DNA of 64,000 nucleotides, from NCBI GenBank assembly GCA_914767715.1, contig OU612073.1:744001-808000 (forward strand), in the 5' to 3' direction. Under the pieces are notes generated by a model, which was not told the origin of the DNA, searched no databases, and saw only the letters and a program-made list of their open reading frames with translations. This DNA is from Membranipora membranacea (Eukaryota; Bryozoa; Gymnolaemata; Cheilostomatida; Membraniporidae). Shown in pieces: positions 25,146 through 39,101 of this stretch. Made by a program: the position numbers and the translations under genes. Within the stretch, counting starts at the first letter, position 1, and each line of letters starts with the position of its first letter.

Positions 25146-27510
25146 GGCTGCAGACAAGCTCAGCAGTGATTATAGTTCTCTGCACTTCAATGTTTAAGGT
25201 CCCGAGTAACGTACACAAATGAAGTATTGTTAAATTATATCTTTCGATCCGGAATGTTCCAGATAATGATCTCGCTCAATATCAAGGCTGGCACTATCAC
25301 CTGGTATCAGTTTTAATCTAACACAAAGTAAACTCAATGATATATGTGATACTCACTGATATGTATATAGGCCTACATTCATTTGTTGATGTCTTGCTCA
25401 GAGAAATAATAATGCACTTCAGCTCAGTGTAGTGTTGAGGTATTGCTCTACTGAACCAAGTTCTATAATCTTAAATTAGTTACCTCCATTACAACTACTT
25501 TGGTAATTTTCTGGCAAACATTATACTCTGCCATGCTGACTTTTATAAAAGCGGCTGATATTTTTGGACATGTGCCAGTATCATCTGAATGACTGCATCT
25601 TTACTGATATCAGTATATAAGGTCTCAATGTAGATCGCTGGGAAGGTATCGACAAAGTGTATCATGTACACAAGAATATATCTGACTGTGCCATGAGATT
25701 GATAGCTATTGTCAAGATAGCAGAAGTTGCCATTGATATCCTATCTTGGTATTCAAACATAGGACCTGGATTAAACCAAGGTTGGTCCTATATCATCTTT
25801 GACTGTGATTGCAGTTGATCCTCTTCTGCTGATAAGAGTCTCGCAGATTGTCTTCTGCAAAACATACAGATTACAACACACACACTGTATTCATCATACT
25901 TATCCTAGATGAACTAAATATCGAGGTCCAAGTTCCAATGAATATCTTGACTCTGCAGGCAGCAATTTTGTGTTAAAGTTTTACCAACACACTCCTAACA
26001 CAGGGGGAAATTTTTGAGCCATGGAACGTAGCTGGTACCTCAAGTTATCAGAGTGAAGTCAAAGTGACGTGAAGTCAAAACTAACTCCAGTAATTATTTA
26101 ACTTTTGTCAATATCAACACGCGGTTGATGTAGAGCCCCTAACTGACATGTAAGCGAATCACTTTAACCTCTGTAAAAAACGTATGATACCTAAATCACG
26201 CTGTTGAACAGGTAATCGCAAAAAATTAATCAAACATATTGTGTCTCAACTTCGTGAGCTATCTGAATAATAAATTGAAATTTGAGTAAAATCTTTGCAA
26301 AGAGAAGCTGCAGATTTTGAATTTTGGCATTCCAAAAATTTGCTGGCGCTAAAACTATTAGACTTACTGGCATTGTTCTCTTTTTAATGTTAATAAATGA
26401 AGATGCAGAATCTTCAATTAGCTTTTTCCAGATTTTTGAGCAAAATTATTGAAGTAATAAAAAAAGGCCTGGTACACACTATACCTGCCATAAAAAATAC
26501 TCATACTCCACTTCAGAGTTTTGTGGGCTCCATGTGGGTTCATCTCAATATTTATCTGCTCTTTGAGAAAGAGCAGTAGACACCTCATGGAGCATAGGTA
26601 CCTCATATTTTGCTTAAATAATGTCAGTTGTTGAGTTTCCGTCATAGTCGCAATTACTATTTTCTATTTAGAACTTGATAGGCATCTATGTAATTTTTGA
26701 GAAAACGTTTTTCAAACCAATTATAAACTGAGACAGGACACCAAACAGGTTAAGTGAGGCCTTTAATTATGGATGTCATTATTATTGGATCATTTAGAAG
26801 AATTGATGTTATTCAAGAATAAGCAGAAAAACAACATCTAATAATTGGGTTTGAAAACTGTTTAACATTCAGCAGAATTTTGCGATAGAATTGTATGCTG
26901 TTTTTTCTTAAATAATTATGTTGGTGACAATAATATCAAACTGAACGGGACCAGCTGCTTAATCCATTGCAATCTTCCAACTCCAACACCAATCAACATT
27001 GATTAAGCTATCAATATGAACCCTGGTTTATGGACTTCCGTTCCTACTACACAACTCGATGTCATTACGTCACCAAAGATGCCTCAATGTTAATGCTCCA
27101 TAGTGTCCTATATAGGTTTATTAATTTGTCTATGGTTTTTTTCTTGTCGCAAAATCGACAGAGATTTGTTTCATGCGTGGGTTGGGTTGAGAGTATCACT
27201 TGTCTAGCAGTTTATATGAAACAGAGCAGATATGCGAATTGAACACCAGCAGTACAAAACAAGTCAATTCCTGATTTGACTGAGTGCACGATATTGTTAC
27301 ATCCTGACAGGAAATAGAAGCTGCCAAAGCAAACTTGATCTTTAATCGAAGGTCACATTAAAGGATTTATCATAAATGATTAAAGGATTTTTAATTTAGC
27401 ACAAGGTTATTGCTTCTCCTTCTCTGTAAAAAAGATGGCTACTTGCCTATCAAGCTTGAACATTGAAACTGTCTGTGATCAAAGATGGAGGTAAAAAAGA
27501 AAGTAAAAAC
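25146..27510. other. Intergenic region between lipase B and PAN-lectin 1
   Basis: The two flanking genes diverge, so promoters for both are expected here. I see no coding exon, RNA gene or clear transposon ends. Small open frames at 26397-26645 and 27030-27242 lack family motifs and were not accepted. Confidence 0.4.
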
Positions 27511-30500
27511 ATGACGTTCATGATAAAGATCTTAGCTGTGCTGGTGAGTGAAATATCTTATTCATTCTTCCTCATTAAAGAAGATGATAAAGCATAAACA
27601 GGACATGCAAATAGACGCCATTAGCTTGCTGAGTTCAGGATCTAGCTTGTGCCATATACATCGATAGATAGCTGCCTAATCAGTTTTTGGGGTTTTCGTT
27701 ATTACTGGTTGACCAAAATCAGTGGTAGGGATTTATGCTGCTATAGCTTGTTATCTTGATGAATTTGAATGTCCGGTAAAAGCCTGTTGCCCCCAGATAG
27801 TAGGATACGTGGGTTAGTTTTTCAGCTAGCCCATTAAGTTCATTCTTGAAACAATCCCTACCACTGATTTCTTATATATAGGAGATTCACGAAAAGTGGA
27901 GCGACTCCTAAGAGCGGCTTAGGTTTCTATTGGCTCTATTTCTATGGCTTGTGCTCTTTTGCCATATTGAAAAGTTATTATAATATAGGTATTTCGTAAA
28001 ATAAGTAATCAGCTGAAGCTAGAGCTCAGCAGTTATCTCCCTTAATGATGACAGTCGTATGTAGATTAAATGGTCTGCAGACGGGACATATTCTTATAGA
28101 TTGAGTCATGATATTTTATTTGAGGGATCAATTTAATTCACATGCTCTGCGTATCGGACAAGCCAGCACACAGTTTTTATAATTATTGCAACCAAGTCTA
28201 CACACAACATCAAAAATGGAACTTTGATTTAACTCTATATTTTGGGTGAGCTTAATTGAACTGATTATACAGGGACAATCAAGAGCTTGTAACCAAATAT
28301 GCATATTTGGTATTTTCTGTTGTTATTTTGTTTTAATGCTTTTGTTAACATCAAAATTTAATTTACATTCATTGTTACATCTTCTGAATTTATTTGAGAA
28401 ATTAACAGTTAACTTTATACTGCTTTTTCTCTTGCGCTTTAGATCTTGACGCATTTCGTCAAGTCCCTGACTGTTTTAGGCAGATAAAATTTATTGATAA
28501 TATGATTAAAAAGTTTTAAATAGACTCAATGAACAATATTTAAATTGTGTTAAGAAAGGAAAACCAACAGATAAAATTGAATGCTGGTAATTCTCCATTT
28601 CCTGAAATCTCTTAAAAATAATAAGCATTTCCAGATGGAATCAATATCATAAGGTATTCATTCAGTAGGTCTGTATCATTATATTGTTTATCCACTTTTT
28701 GTAAACTTAAATCTGCGATGAAAGAAGTTCTACGATTATACTCTGATATGTACGTATGTATTTGTGTTCCTCCTAAAATCAGCAGTTTGACGTACGGAAG
28801 TAAATTCCACTAGGAAAAAAAAATTAGCAGTAAAGTACACAAGAGTAAAATATAAAATGGTAAACATGGTGACTTAATATCATGTTAAATATCATAGTAC
28901 TTTAAAAGAAAATACTGGGTAGCTTCTCTGTCCAACAGCGTGCTATCTGGGTGGTGATATACATGATACCTATTTTTTAACCTGTGCCTTATTGATATCT
29001 TACAGGCGTGTCACTTTATACTATGTGAAAGCTCAGATCGGTATCACTTCAAACATGTGCCAGGGGAGCGCCACGCTATCAACACATCATCAATTATCCA
29101 GATAATAAGACTGAACACGGAAGATTCATGTCTGTATTTCTGTGCCAAAACAGAAGGATGCCAATCCTCATCATTTGATTGGTCTAATGAGAAGTGTGTA
29201 ATAGCAGGCGATTATCTGATTTACTCTGCAGTCATCATTGATCCACCTCTGACGGAGCAGCTCTTCATGCAAGGTTACAAATCTCAAGTTTGAAAGACCA
29301 TCCATTTCGAGTTCATTTACAAATACTTGAGTGATTTTCAATCAATGAAATTGATCAATGAATCAATGAAGAAATAATGCCTGTTGGATTGTACTAGATA
29401 ATTTGAAATTAAGCAATGAGATAGCTTGAAATGCCTACAGATTGTTCTATTTATAGTAGTGATCTCCAAACATACAACATACTATCGTCTCAGACCCGGT
29501 CATATTTCAATGGCTATCAAAAAATCTTGTCTTATTGCATGATTATTTTATTGGTATGCGGTTTTTGTGAGGTCATTAATTGGCCTTACCTGGTATCAGT
29601 TTTATCAGCTTTATGAAGAAAAAGAAATAATGCATCAGTCTGTCTTTGCAAAGGATTGGTCAGTAAAAAAGGCATCCATGCGGCTCACTATGACTTTGAA
29701 GGTTGCGATATGTCACATTGATGTTCTACCGTAATAAATACTTTTATTGAGAGGTATGTGATCCTTTGAATTGTCAGGCTAAACATGAATTGCAGATATT
29801 TTATTTCAGTGGCCGAGGTACTGAGCTACAAGGCTAAGGTCTTTACACTACAAGGAAGTGGCCAACGGTCTGAGCTTAGCTTTTACAATGAGCACTCCGG
29901 GGTCGGCTTTCGTTCCTGCTTCGTTAGCTGTTCTCGCAATGATGAATGTTCAGGTTTTGATTATCGGACTGATGTCGGTAGATGCAACATGTTCAATTAT
30001 TTGATGCAGTTGCACTCAGCTGGTATATCTGGAATAGGAGAAAACCTAATTTACTTCTTGAATGTAAATAGGTTTTCTGCGCGGGGTGAGCTTTCAAAAC
30101 TTACTGTCGGTAATCAACTAAATAAAAACATGTCACTACATTATTAATACTGCAGCATACATCGTTGCCGGGCTAATTTCTAAATTTCTTAAACTTCCTA
30201 AAAATATCATCTAAGATGTACCATGGTCATTTTGTATTACACAGGCCCATAGTTTTAGGAACGCTAAATACAGTGGCCTGAAACATTATAATTGAATAAT
30301 CTCCTCTGAGATTTCCATTTGCAAATTATTAATACCTTAAATTGCTTGGGGAGGAACTTACAACAACTCTCCTGGTGATGGTTGTGTTTCACCTCGGACT
30401 TTTGCCTCCCCTACCATTTTTTCTAAACTTTGGCCCTGTTACATCTCATTCTCTGCTAACTAGATGTTCAGCCACTTATGCTTATTGAACTGAACTGAAA

Positions 30501-31435
30501 GAATAACACCTTCCATCTCAATGTAAAGATTTATATCTGCAGGTAAACCGACGAACATGTCTTCAACTTACCTGAACAGTACCGATGATTACGGGTCACA
30601 GCTGGGTAATGACGGGATATATAGCAACCCGTCAGCAACAGTGCGCAGCTCTGAGGAGGAACAACCTTACTGGATTGTTGACTTAGAAGGTCAATGCTCA
30701 GTACACGGTCTTCTTATCTATAATGGCCCGAGTGGCTCTTCAGGTTATACCAACAGATTTTCTTTTTTTAAAGTTTATCTTCATCATTAAAATGATGTTA
30801 TTCCGAGTGTACCAAAAACATCTGCAATGAGTACCTCCTTTTAGAGTAAAGAGCTAAGAGTTACTATTTTTGAGTATGTTTGAGTTGCATTTTCAACCTT
30901 CATCCTACGGTTATGTGTTCTTTTAGTCAATTTCGTCAGATTTGCTATTGAACAAGAAGTACTTGTGCTGTATATGGTATTAAGTTGAAATCTTACTTAT
31001 GATTGCTATGTGTTTTTCCAATCTTGCAAAGTGCCAAACCATGAAACCCCATGTAAAATCATAAGGGACAGAAAAACCTTGGAAGATCTCTTCGGGTGGT
31101 ACAGTGAACACTTGAAGAAAAGCCCCTGAGAACAACATAGCCTGTTGTTGAAGATGCTTTTGTTTTTTACAAGTGCCAGACAATTGATGAGGTTCAATCA
31201 ATGATGCAAATGATTTTATTTTGTAGTGGAGTTCTGGATAGAAGTAAAACTGCTGCTTAGTGAATGGACACAATGTGTTTACGGCAAATCAGCAATGCTT
31301 GAAAACTATGCCTACTTTCTGTATTGTTATACTCCTCACAATGAGCTTGCATCAAAACTTTATTATGGGCTTTACCACTCTTCTCAACTGGCTTACCTAC
31401 ATTTTTATGAGATAGATGTAGTTGCCATCTGCTGA
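27511..31435 (+). CDS. Secreted PAN/apple-PAN/apple-fucolectin-like protein 1
   Basis: Five coding exons: 27511-27543, 29006-29273, 29810-30085, 30543-30743, 31227-31435; 328 residues. Exon 1 (MTFMIKILAVL) plus the start of exon 2 is a signal peptide, so the product is extracellular. Exon 2 encodes a first PAN/apple-like module (cysteines in SCLYFCAKTEGCQSSSFDW and KCVIAG). Exon 3 encodes a second (FRSCFVSCSRNDECSGFDY, then GRCNMFNY). Exons 4-5 encode a discoidin-like module of the fucolectin (FTP/F5-8C) type: GKPTNMSSTY, a GNDGIYSNPSATVRSS stretch and EEEQPYWIVDLEGQ, ending YLHFYEIDVVAIC. All introns after exon 1 are phase 1, the usual sign of shuffled extracellular modules. A role in carbohydrate or surface recognition is inferred from the domains. 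The closest relative in the window is the gene at 45190-47035 with the same order and phases. The exon 3 donor at 30086 was chosen because only it fits the phase of exon 4. Confidence 0.8.
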
Positions 31436-33884
31436 TGTTGTATTTTGGATGATACATGATAGCAAAGACACAAAGATCATGATGTTTGGATAATTTTTGT
31501 TAGTGGTAGTGGTTTTTTCTGTCAATGATTCATAATGATAATGGTGCACGTCACGCTTCACACATTACATAAACAAAATTTTGCAATGCTAGTTACACAT
31601 TTTGTCATATTTATCAACAAGTTTGAAATTTGAAAGAAATCATCCTTCGTGGTACGTGATCACATGATCTGAAGCCCAAAATATGGTTTTGCACACACAA
31701 TTACATCTTCAGGTGTGAATGAATGTATGGTTGGTGGAATGACTAAAGGGGGACTACAGTTGACACATTGGGCCCTCACAAGCTGATCATGATCTTGTTT
31801 AAATGGCAATAACGTGACGTCACTCCTCATGTCCATCACCCATCAGGGGGAGACAAACTCACAATGTGTCTATATTTTTGTACATTTTTGGACCCGAACA
31901 GTTTTTGTAGTTGACTTATCTGGGAGTATTTTACGATGCAGCACAAACACGGTATCGTAAAGCTCAGTATGATCTTAGATAGCAGTGAGTAAACTAGAGC
32001 TTATGGGTGGATATGAGTGCAATGGCTGCGAACCCGTCTGACTTAGGCCACTGCTGTTGAGTAGTCTGACTTGCTATCTAAACATCACATCTGGAGCACT
32101 ATTAGTTACAACCTAATGTATACCTGCTTCCGGATGCTTCTCAGACTATTTGAATTTTGAGTATATTGAGTGCCAAACCAACTCGTGTAATTTTACCTAG
32201 CATCGCTGCAGATCCTGGCTGAGCAGGAATCTGTGGCTTTTTTACGACTGCAAGTTTATATGCTGATGTTTGAGAGGTGAGGAACCGTGACCAACATATA
32301 ACACCTTTATTTTCTTATTATGTCTACTCCTTATACGAGGTTTCAATGTTGGCCGGTGGAAATTGGATGGAATGGAAAGCTGTACTGCAGATGATTGCAG
32401 ACTGGTGGAAAAGATCAACAATTTCATCCTAGTCCTTTATTTTAAAATGCAGGTGAGGGCTAAACTTTTAGTTGTAACTCATAATGATTGCCTTGATTTG
32501 TACTACATTCTCCAAGCTAGCCCGACCACTGGTTATTTACATAACAACAGTAATTTAAAAAAGGTATAAAAAGGTAGAAGCTCACTTCAGGAATTGTAGC
32601 ACATTGAAAGGTAAACATTTGCATGATTTGAAATGATCTTAGGGTCTATTCAGCACATTCAAACGCAAAAAATAATCTAAATCTTTAGGTATAACCTCAC
32701 AAAATATCATTGCTGTGAAGCCGCTTTGTCTGTTCAGTGTAATTTTAGCCAATAATTTTATATATCTGTTCAATTATTAGTAGCTTTCGATCTACCGTCC
32801 ATTGAAATTTTGTGGTGAAATAAAACTGAGTTGAGTTCAGATTGTGGGATTTCTGAGTAATGGAGGTCATTGTTGACAGAAGTTACCTATAAGAAGGGAT
32901 CAAAGAAGTGTGCAATATAAAATTCTAGCTGCCCATCTTTCATCAGAAGCTAGCTTGCTTCATCCGCTACTCATATCGCTATAGAGCAGATTTTTGGCTG
33001 TCAGCCCAAAAGTTGTGATTTTCTCAGAAATGATTTACACAGCCCTGGATTTCAATTGCTGAGTTTTTGCCAAAGTGTATGTCACTGCCAGCATGTTGCT
33101 GTCATAAAGTATGATAGTTTATCATGGTATAGCCTTACCCTATATATCCGACTTCTTAATGTCTCTATGCAGCGAACACTTTGCAAAAATTTCAACCGAT
33201 AATACCCATCCGCTGAACAATAGAATCAGACCTAACACTCAAAGAAAATCCGCCCGTAAAGCAGTAATCGACAAATACCGACCCAGCAAATACCGCACTG
33301 TAAAACGGCAGAACAGCTTTTTTGAATTCTATATGAGATTTTTCAACTAGTGCAATATTTTTTCCATCAATTTTTTTTGTTTTTTGTAAACAATTCAATT
33401 TTGTCAACCTTTTTAGGAGTGATACCGGAAATGTCTAAATAAACAAACATCACAAACATATGACACTTAACTCCCTCTAATCAGCATGTGCACCCATATG
33501 CTCAATCCAAATCTCTCAATCAATATGTCAGTTTATTACCATTACCATTACCGCAGCTGATGTGTGAATAAATAGTGTGTGTCGAATTGACTTATGGCAC
33601 GATGTTTTATGTTAGATTAATTACACGCCAATGGTTGGTGATTCTGCTGCATTTAATAATTTGGGACTTTACTGTAGATGGGATCTTTCCTGTTGTGCTT
33701 GTCAGTCACGTTCCGTTGGGCTGTTCAATGACAAGCACACTGACCGTTCAAACTGTGTGTTGAAGTCTAGAAAAGCTAATGTGTCAATTTATGCGGAGAA
33801 GGGAAAGCAGGCGGGCAACAGAATTTAGCGATAGAGGTATGCGCTGAAGGCAAAATATATTCAGGAATTACTGAATAACATAAC
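31436..33884. other. Intergenic region downstream of PAN-lectin 1
   Basis: About 2.4 kb with no supported gene. A plus-strand open frame at 33111-33350 contains CSEHF followed by a basic stretch, which faintly recalls the second half of a THAP zinc finger, but the required N-terminal C2 part and AVPTF-like box are not seen. The frame at 33575-33828 is cysteine-containing but unrecognised. Confidence 0.4.
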
Positions 33885-34080
33885 ATGGATTTCCCAAAAG
33901 GCTTGGACCTGCACAGCCCAAAAGGCTCATGGATAGAGTGGGGAGATTTCAAGGAGCGCTTTATTCGTTATCGAGAAGAGTCGGGTCTTCTTGAGCAGCC
34001 GACACAAATCAAAGTGGAGAGGCTTTTTACCTGTTTGGATAACCAGGTTCAGCCAATATCGTCACATGTACTGTACATGT
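33885..34080 (+). pseudogene. Gag fragment of a Ty3/gypsy-like retrotransposon
   Basis: The reading frame starting at 33885 encodes a stretch with SWIEWGDFKERFIRYREESGL followed by a KVERLFTCLD-type block. This W-x(6)-F-x(3)-F-x-x-Y/E-x-x-x-G-L pattern is the usual start of gag in invertebrate Ty3/gypsy elements (K02A2.6-like). After about 60 codons the similarity ends, and no nucleocapsid zinc knuckle, protease or reverse transcriptase follows, so this is a short dead remnant. An adjacent frame (34146-34391) is rich in Gln and Asn and could be more of the same, but this is unproven. Confidence 0.5.
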
Positions 34081-34949
34081 GGCTGTCAGAGTGCAGGTCA
34101 ATCCAATACATCTTAATTAAAATGGCGCCATCAATCTGAAAATTTGTGATAGATGAGCAGGTATTGGGCCCTCTAGGTCTTGATCAAGACATGCTGAAGT
34201 TCAACAAAATGGGTTCTAAACCTACAACAATACAGGCACAAGATCAAAGCAATAATCAATCGGGCTTTAGTCAAATTCGAAATCTAAGTAACATGTATGG
34301 TAGAAGTTTTATTACACAAGTGTTATCAATTCATAAATTTCCAAAATACATCATTCGGCCTAAGTATAAATTTCAAAAAGAAACATCATGACACTCAGAT
34401 AACTCCAAGGAAAATTTTGTTGCCGGCTTTTTCTTGTCCGCTCAAATCTTTTCAAGTTACGATGCCCGAAAAAAACTTGTATACTAAAGATTATGGTTGT
34501 TTTGTGAAAATTTAGGGCAGAGATTTAGGAGATAAAAGATCAAGTTTCCAGCAGACTTATATGAGAAACAGCATAAGAAAGGTTGCATCACAGTGACCTT
34601 ATCTCAAGGATTTAGCCAAAAGTTATGAGAGACACTTTGCTGATAGTAAAGACTGGCGGGACTCGCTCAACGTCAGCTTTTAAGCACCATTATCATTGTT
34701 CTTATGAAAAGTGTCCGCGGAAAATGTTCTGGTGTTTCTGTGATCCAGAAGCTTCAAAATATGAAAAAGTCTCATTTATCAAACAACTAAAAATTCATAT
34801 TTGAGTCATACGTCTCCCCTTCTGCGATCCTTTTTGACAACTGCAACAAATTCTTTTTTGAAATGCTCGCTCAAAAGTTCATTCTCTTGATTTAATAAAT
34901 AACATTATGTAGCCTACTGTGTAGGCCTTCTCCCTCTACAATTCTGCAG

Positions 34950-37900
34950 CCGTAGATTTCTCCTCTTCACCAACTGATCCATGGAATGACATGGCTTGGA
35001 ATCCAATTAGCGATTATCTGAGCTCCCACCTAAAGAGTCCTAAGGAAAGGTTCTATGGGAATGTGGAAGAATTAAAAGACAAACTTCTTACCATCCGCAA
35101 CATTTTGAAAACAGATGTCGATCAGCTCCACTATTAAATAGACAAACAGCCAATGTCTGACCACTCCAATGCCATGAGAGAGGAAGCATCAAGATCAAAT
35201 GATATGATGTCGGATATGTCAAGTGGTGTGATTCATAAGGCCATTGACCTAATGACTGAAGTGCCTCCGTGTAGTTTTGCTGTTGGAATTGGTTCCCTAG
35301 GCAGAGGGGATGATACTCCGTACTCAGATATAGAATATCTGTTTCTAATAGAGGACTCATCATACAAACTGTACTTCGAGCGCCTTGCTGCTATTTCTTT
35401 TTCGGTTCTTTACGTGAAACAAAGTTGAGTTCGTTAGATATAGAGGAGTTGAAAGGATGGTTTACAGATGGCAGAATTCATATTGATGGTATAACAGAGA
35501 CATCATGAAATATCCCCACAGGAAAGAAGAGCAGCCCCAATATGTTCATAGCTACAACATCAGAGTTGTTAGAGGAATATGAGAAGAAACTCCATAATCC
35601 ATCTGATGATGCCTCAAAAGGGGACCTGACAGCAATGTTGACATTCTCCAAGCTTATTTACTCTCACAAAAGTGGAGAAGAACTGCATGAGGAGTTTGTT
35701 TCTCAGAGACGCCGACTAGACAGAGAAATACCCAAAGAGAGGCTGCTGGCTAACATCACAATGCTTGCTAGTGATTTGAGGAGACACGAGTTTTCACCTG
35801 AATTTGATGAGTATATATGTGGGTTCTCTATGAACGTAAAAAGTCTGGTCTATAGACTCCCCTCCTTTCTAGTTGCAGACCTCTCAGTTATACTAAATAA
35901 CTCAGCGAAGGACTCATGGAGTACCATAAAAAGGTGGCCAGGGGAAACTTTCTGCAGCATCCTTAGCTCTTCACTGGCACATGCATGTTTCTGTCGGTTG
36001 CTGTGTTATCTGCACATGAATTCATGCGATGGCAATTTCGTCCTGGACAGAAGTGAAGCTACCCAAGCTGACAGCATTCATGGACATTCCAACAAACAGT
36101 TGGTATTTAGTTCAGAGAATATCTAGCAGATGACAACAGAAGAGTTCTACCTAATATGTAAACACATATTAACCCTTCAAAATATTATAGCGCTTATGAT
36201 TGATTGCAAGAAAACTTCTGAAATAGAAGAGCTCATGAAAAGAAAGGTGAGTGAGGGCCAAACTGAAATACTGCTAGCAAACTTTTATTCTATTTTATTT
36301 TAAGTCCTTGGATTTCAAAACCTTGGATTCCAAAGCTATGTATGCTGGTGCACGATCCCATCTTCAAATGAGGGAGTACGGAAAAGCTCTAGATTTATTC
36401 ATTCTGCTCAAAGAAAAAGTAAAGAAGGGTTCAGACAGTCCCAGGTTCCACCTAGAGGTTTATCGCGGACTTGCCAGGTGCTATGAAGGGCTTGTTCGTC
36501 TTGCTGATGCAGAGACTACTTATATTGTGGCAAAAGATTGTTTTCAGGAAGAAGTTGGCCTGGCTAAAGAGAGAGCTTTGGTGTACCTTGAACTGGCTAG
36601 TGTTCATGCAAAACTACATGAAGATCAAACAAGCTCCCTAGCAATGCTCTTTGATGTGCTCAAGGACCTTCTGCTACATGCAGCCATCGGAGGAAGAATG
36701 GAATATGATAAGGTGCTCAGCGAGTATGACAAGTATGGATATAGTGATCGTCTCCAGTTTTTCAGTAACCCCACCAGAGAGATTGCCCGCTGTGCTTATG
36801 AGATAGGCAAAATATTCAGTACCTAAGGTAACACAGCATTAGCCCACAGATGTACCTCACAAAGGCCCGGAAACTTGGGTTGAAGATGGTAATCGATAAC
36901 TATGACAGTTTGACAAAAGTGACCATCTTATAAGGCATTGGACAAAAGTTTAATGCCCCACAATATCTGCAGAAGGCCCTGAAACTTCTCACTCAGCCAC
37001 CATCAACGACCTTTACTGAGAAGATGAAGCATATGGAATGTGAAATACTCATCAGTGAAGCAGCCTGCTATGCCAAACCTGTGGAGGAACTCACTCCTTT
37101 ACCTGAAGACGAACTACTTCACGTGGACAGTGGATACAATCAGATCATTGCAGAGCCCGAACAGTGGATGGAACAGACTAAAAAAAAGATGTCAGATGTT
37201 TATCAGAGTACAGACAATTACAATTTCGGGAGACTCTGCAAAGCAACCGGGGATATCATTATCAAAAAGAAAAAAGGCAATGGTAAGGCACATGACTTGT
37301 ATGCATTGGCAGGGGACATTTTTGAAGAGCAAAAGTGTAAAATTCAAGCTGCAGCTGTCTATCGAGCCGATGAAGCTGCGTACTTTGTCGAGAAAAGCAT
37401 AAAGAAGGCGGATGAAACATATAAAAAGGCACAACCATGTCTAAAGGACGCTAAAGACCACACACCACATTCAACTTATGCCGAGGTTCTCTTTGAGAGA
37501 AGTAAGTTCTCGCTGTCTGTGGATCTAAAGTTATCAGTGAGACTTTGAAACTAGAAGCAGATGAGATACACGAAGAAACAGTAGCTCTGCGCCAGAAGTC
37601 GAAATCAGCAGTTGATGATAGTTTCAACAGAGGTAAGGCATTTGTAACTCTAAAATCTAAATAAACAACATTATTATTATTTCAAAATCCCGGTCAGTTT
37701 TTGTGCCAAAATCTACCACCAAAGAGGTTCCGTATTCATATAAACACCTGCAATTCCTGATACTACTGTAATAACCTGAGATTCACACAGGGCAACTATA
37801 CGAACACCTATAGGAGGATGTCTGAACAAGAAGCTCAGCGCAGCTTGCACAATCCATTACTCTTCTGACAATCTACCTTTACTTGCTACTTAAAAGTTTA

Positions 37901-39101
37901 CCATTTTTCAGATTCTATATGTTGATGTTTCGATTCCAGATCAACCTGACACACTCAAGCATATCAAGTGTGAGATGACTGACCACTGGTGTTGGGATGT
38001 AAGCTGGACAATGGATAAAGAAATTCTCTGTTCTACAGATGGAGGAACTGAAGTAAGATCTGGGGCAGATTTGAAAAGCTGATTAAGAAGATAAACATCA
38101 AATTTGGTCATGTCTGGTCTGCCTGGTCTTCAAGTGGTAATCTCATCACTAAAATACCATCAGAAGGTCAGCACATACGTGGGTACAGAGATTAAACCGC
38201 AGCACACTCTCCTTCATCACTATAAAAGTTCTTCATTTTCTCTAAGTCATATTTCTGTCTCGGACAATAGAATAGCAGATATAGATTATGAGAGTAAGCA
38301 GCTGCGGATCTACACCATCAACGGAAAGCATCTGTTCAGTATAGAGATCAGTGATATGACTGATCCACGAGGAGTGCACCTTTTACAAGATGAGGACAGT
38401 GTACTTGTGTCTGACTACTTTGAGAAAGGGGATGTAAGGAAGTACAAGCTACAGGATGGAATGAACCAGCCAGTCTGGAAGTGTGAAGATCTGGCTCATC
38501 CTGCAGGTATAACCTCTGATCCGTCTAGTCTCATATATGCGCTGTCAAACACCGAAACAATGAAGATATATCAGATCTCAACTCAAGGTATGTGGGACAT
38601 TTCAAGTTAAAATGTTCGAACAAATAAGTGGTCAACTGAGCAATGGTGGTAATATGTATGAGTGACATAATGGGTAACTTTTTAGGTTTCATCCATGATA
38701 TGAATTTATAATTTGTCTAGTTAGAAGTTACCATTATATAACTAGAATGATTCAAATTGAAATACCCTGATTGCAGAATATGGTTTGCAGATAGAACGAT
38801 CAAACAATTTTGGAGTACGCTTGCAGTTGCAGTTTGCTCTCATCAAAGACCATTATAATTTTAATAATATTTGTATAAATCAAACTATCAGTAGATTGAT
38901 TCAGGTATAGCCCGACCCAACAATCACTTGGTCGGTTATTTGCAGGCGTGCTGATAAGAGAACTAACACACTCAGCACTGAGTGATGTAGCCGGTGGTGC
39001 TCGTGGACTGACTGGTGTGAGTGTGAGAAGAAATAAGATTGTGATGTGTGGAAAAACAGGAGCTGCTTTTTCAAACTCTAATAGTCCATCACCACTCCGA
39101 G
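34950..39101 (+). pseudogene. Broken gene: GlnD-like nucleotidyltransferase + TPR + NHL propeller
   Basis: Recognisable exons: 34950-36246, 36305-37632, 37913-38587, 38946-39101. The first encodes an N-terminal helical region (WNPISDYLSSHLKSPKERFY) and a nucleotidyltransferase fold with GIGSLGRGDDTPYSDIEYLF, where the GS and DxE metal-binding signature of the GlnD/DUF294 group is intact. The second is helical and TPR-like (AMYAGARSHLQMREYGKALD, YRGLARCYEGL, IYELGKIFS-type repeats). The last two encode NHL/TRIM-type propeller blades (RIADIDYESKQLRIYTINGK, DPRGVHLL, HPAGITSDPSSLIYAL). The frame is broken repeatedly: in-frame stops at 35135-35137, 35506-35508 (within an NIPTG-type motif), 36124-36126, 36824-36826 and 36931-36933; frameshifts near 35400, 36850, 37525 and 38085. 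Splice sites are mostly preserved, so this is a duplicated gene that decayed in place rather than a processed copy. Sequencing error is an alternative, but nine lesions make that unlikely. Confidence 0.75.

Noticed and set aside
25143-25157. Lipase B start at 25157
   Set aside because: The codon there is TTG; the first ATG in frame is at 25145 and leaves a normal signal peptide.
33111-33350. THAP-like zinc finger fragment (CSEHF)
   Set aside because: Only one short motif; the N-terminal C-x-C pair and the other invariant residues are missing.
36827-36852. A 26-bp intron rescuing the stop at 36824 in the TPR exon
   Set aside because: Too short for splicing and it would not remove the stop; a substitution plus frameshift explains it better.
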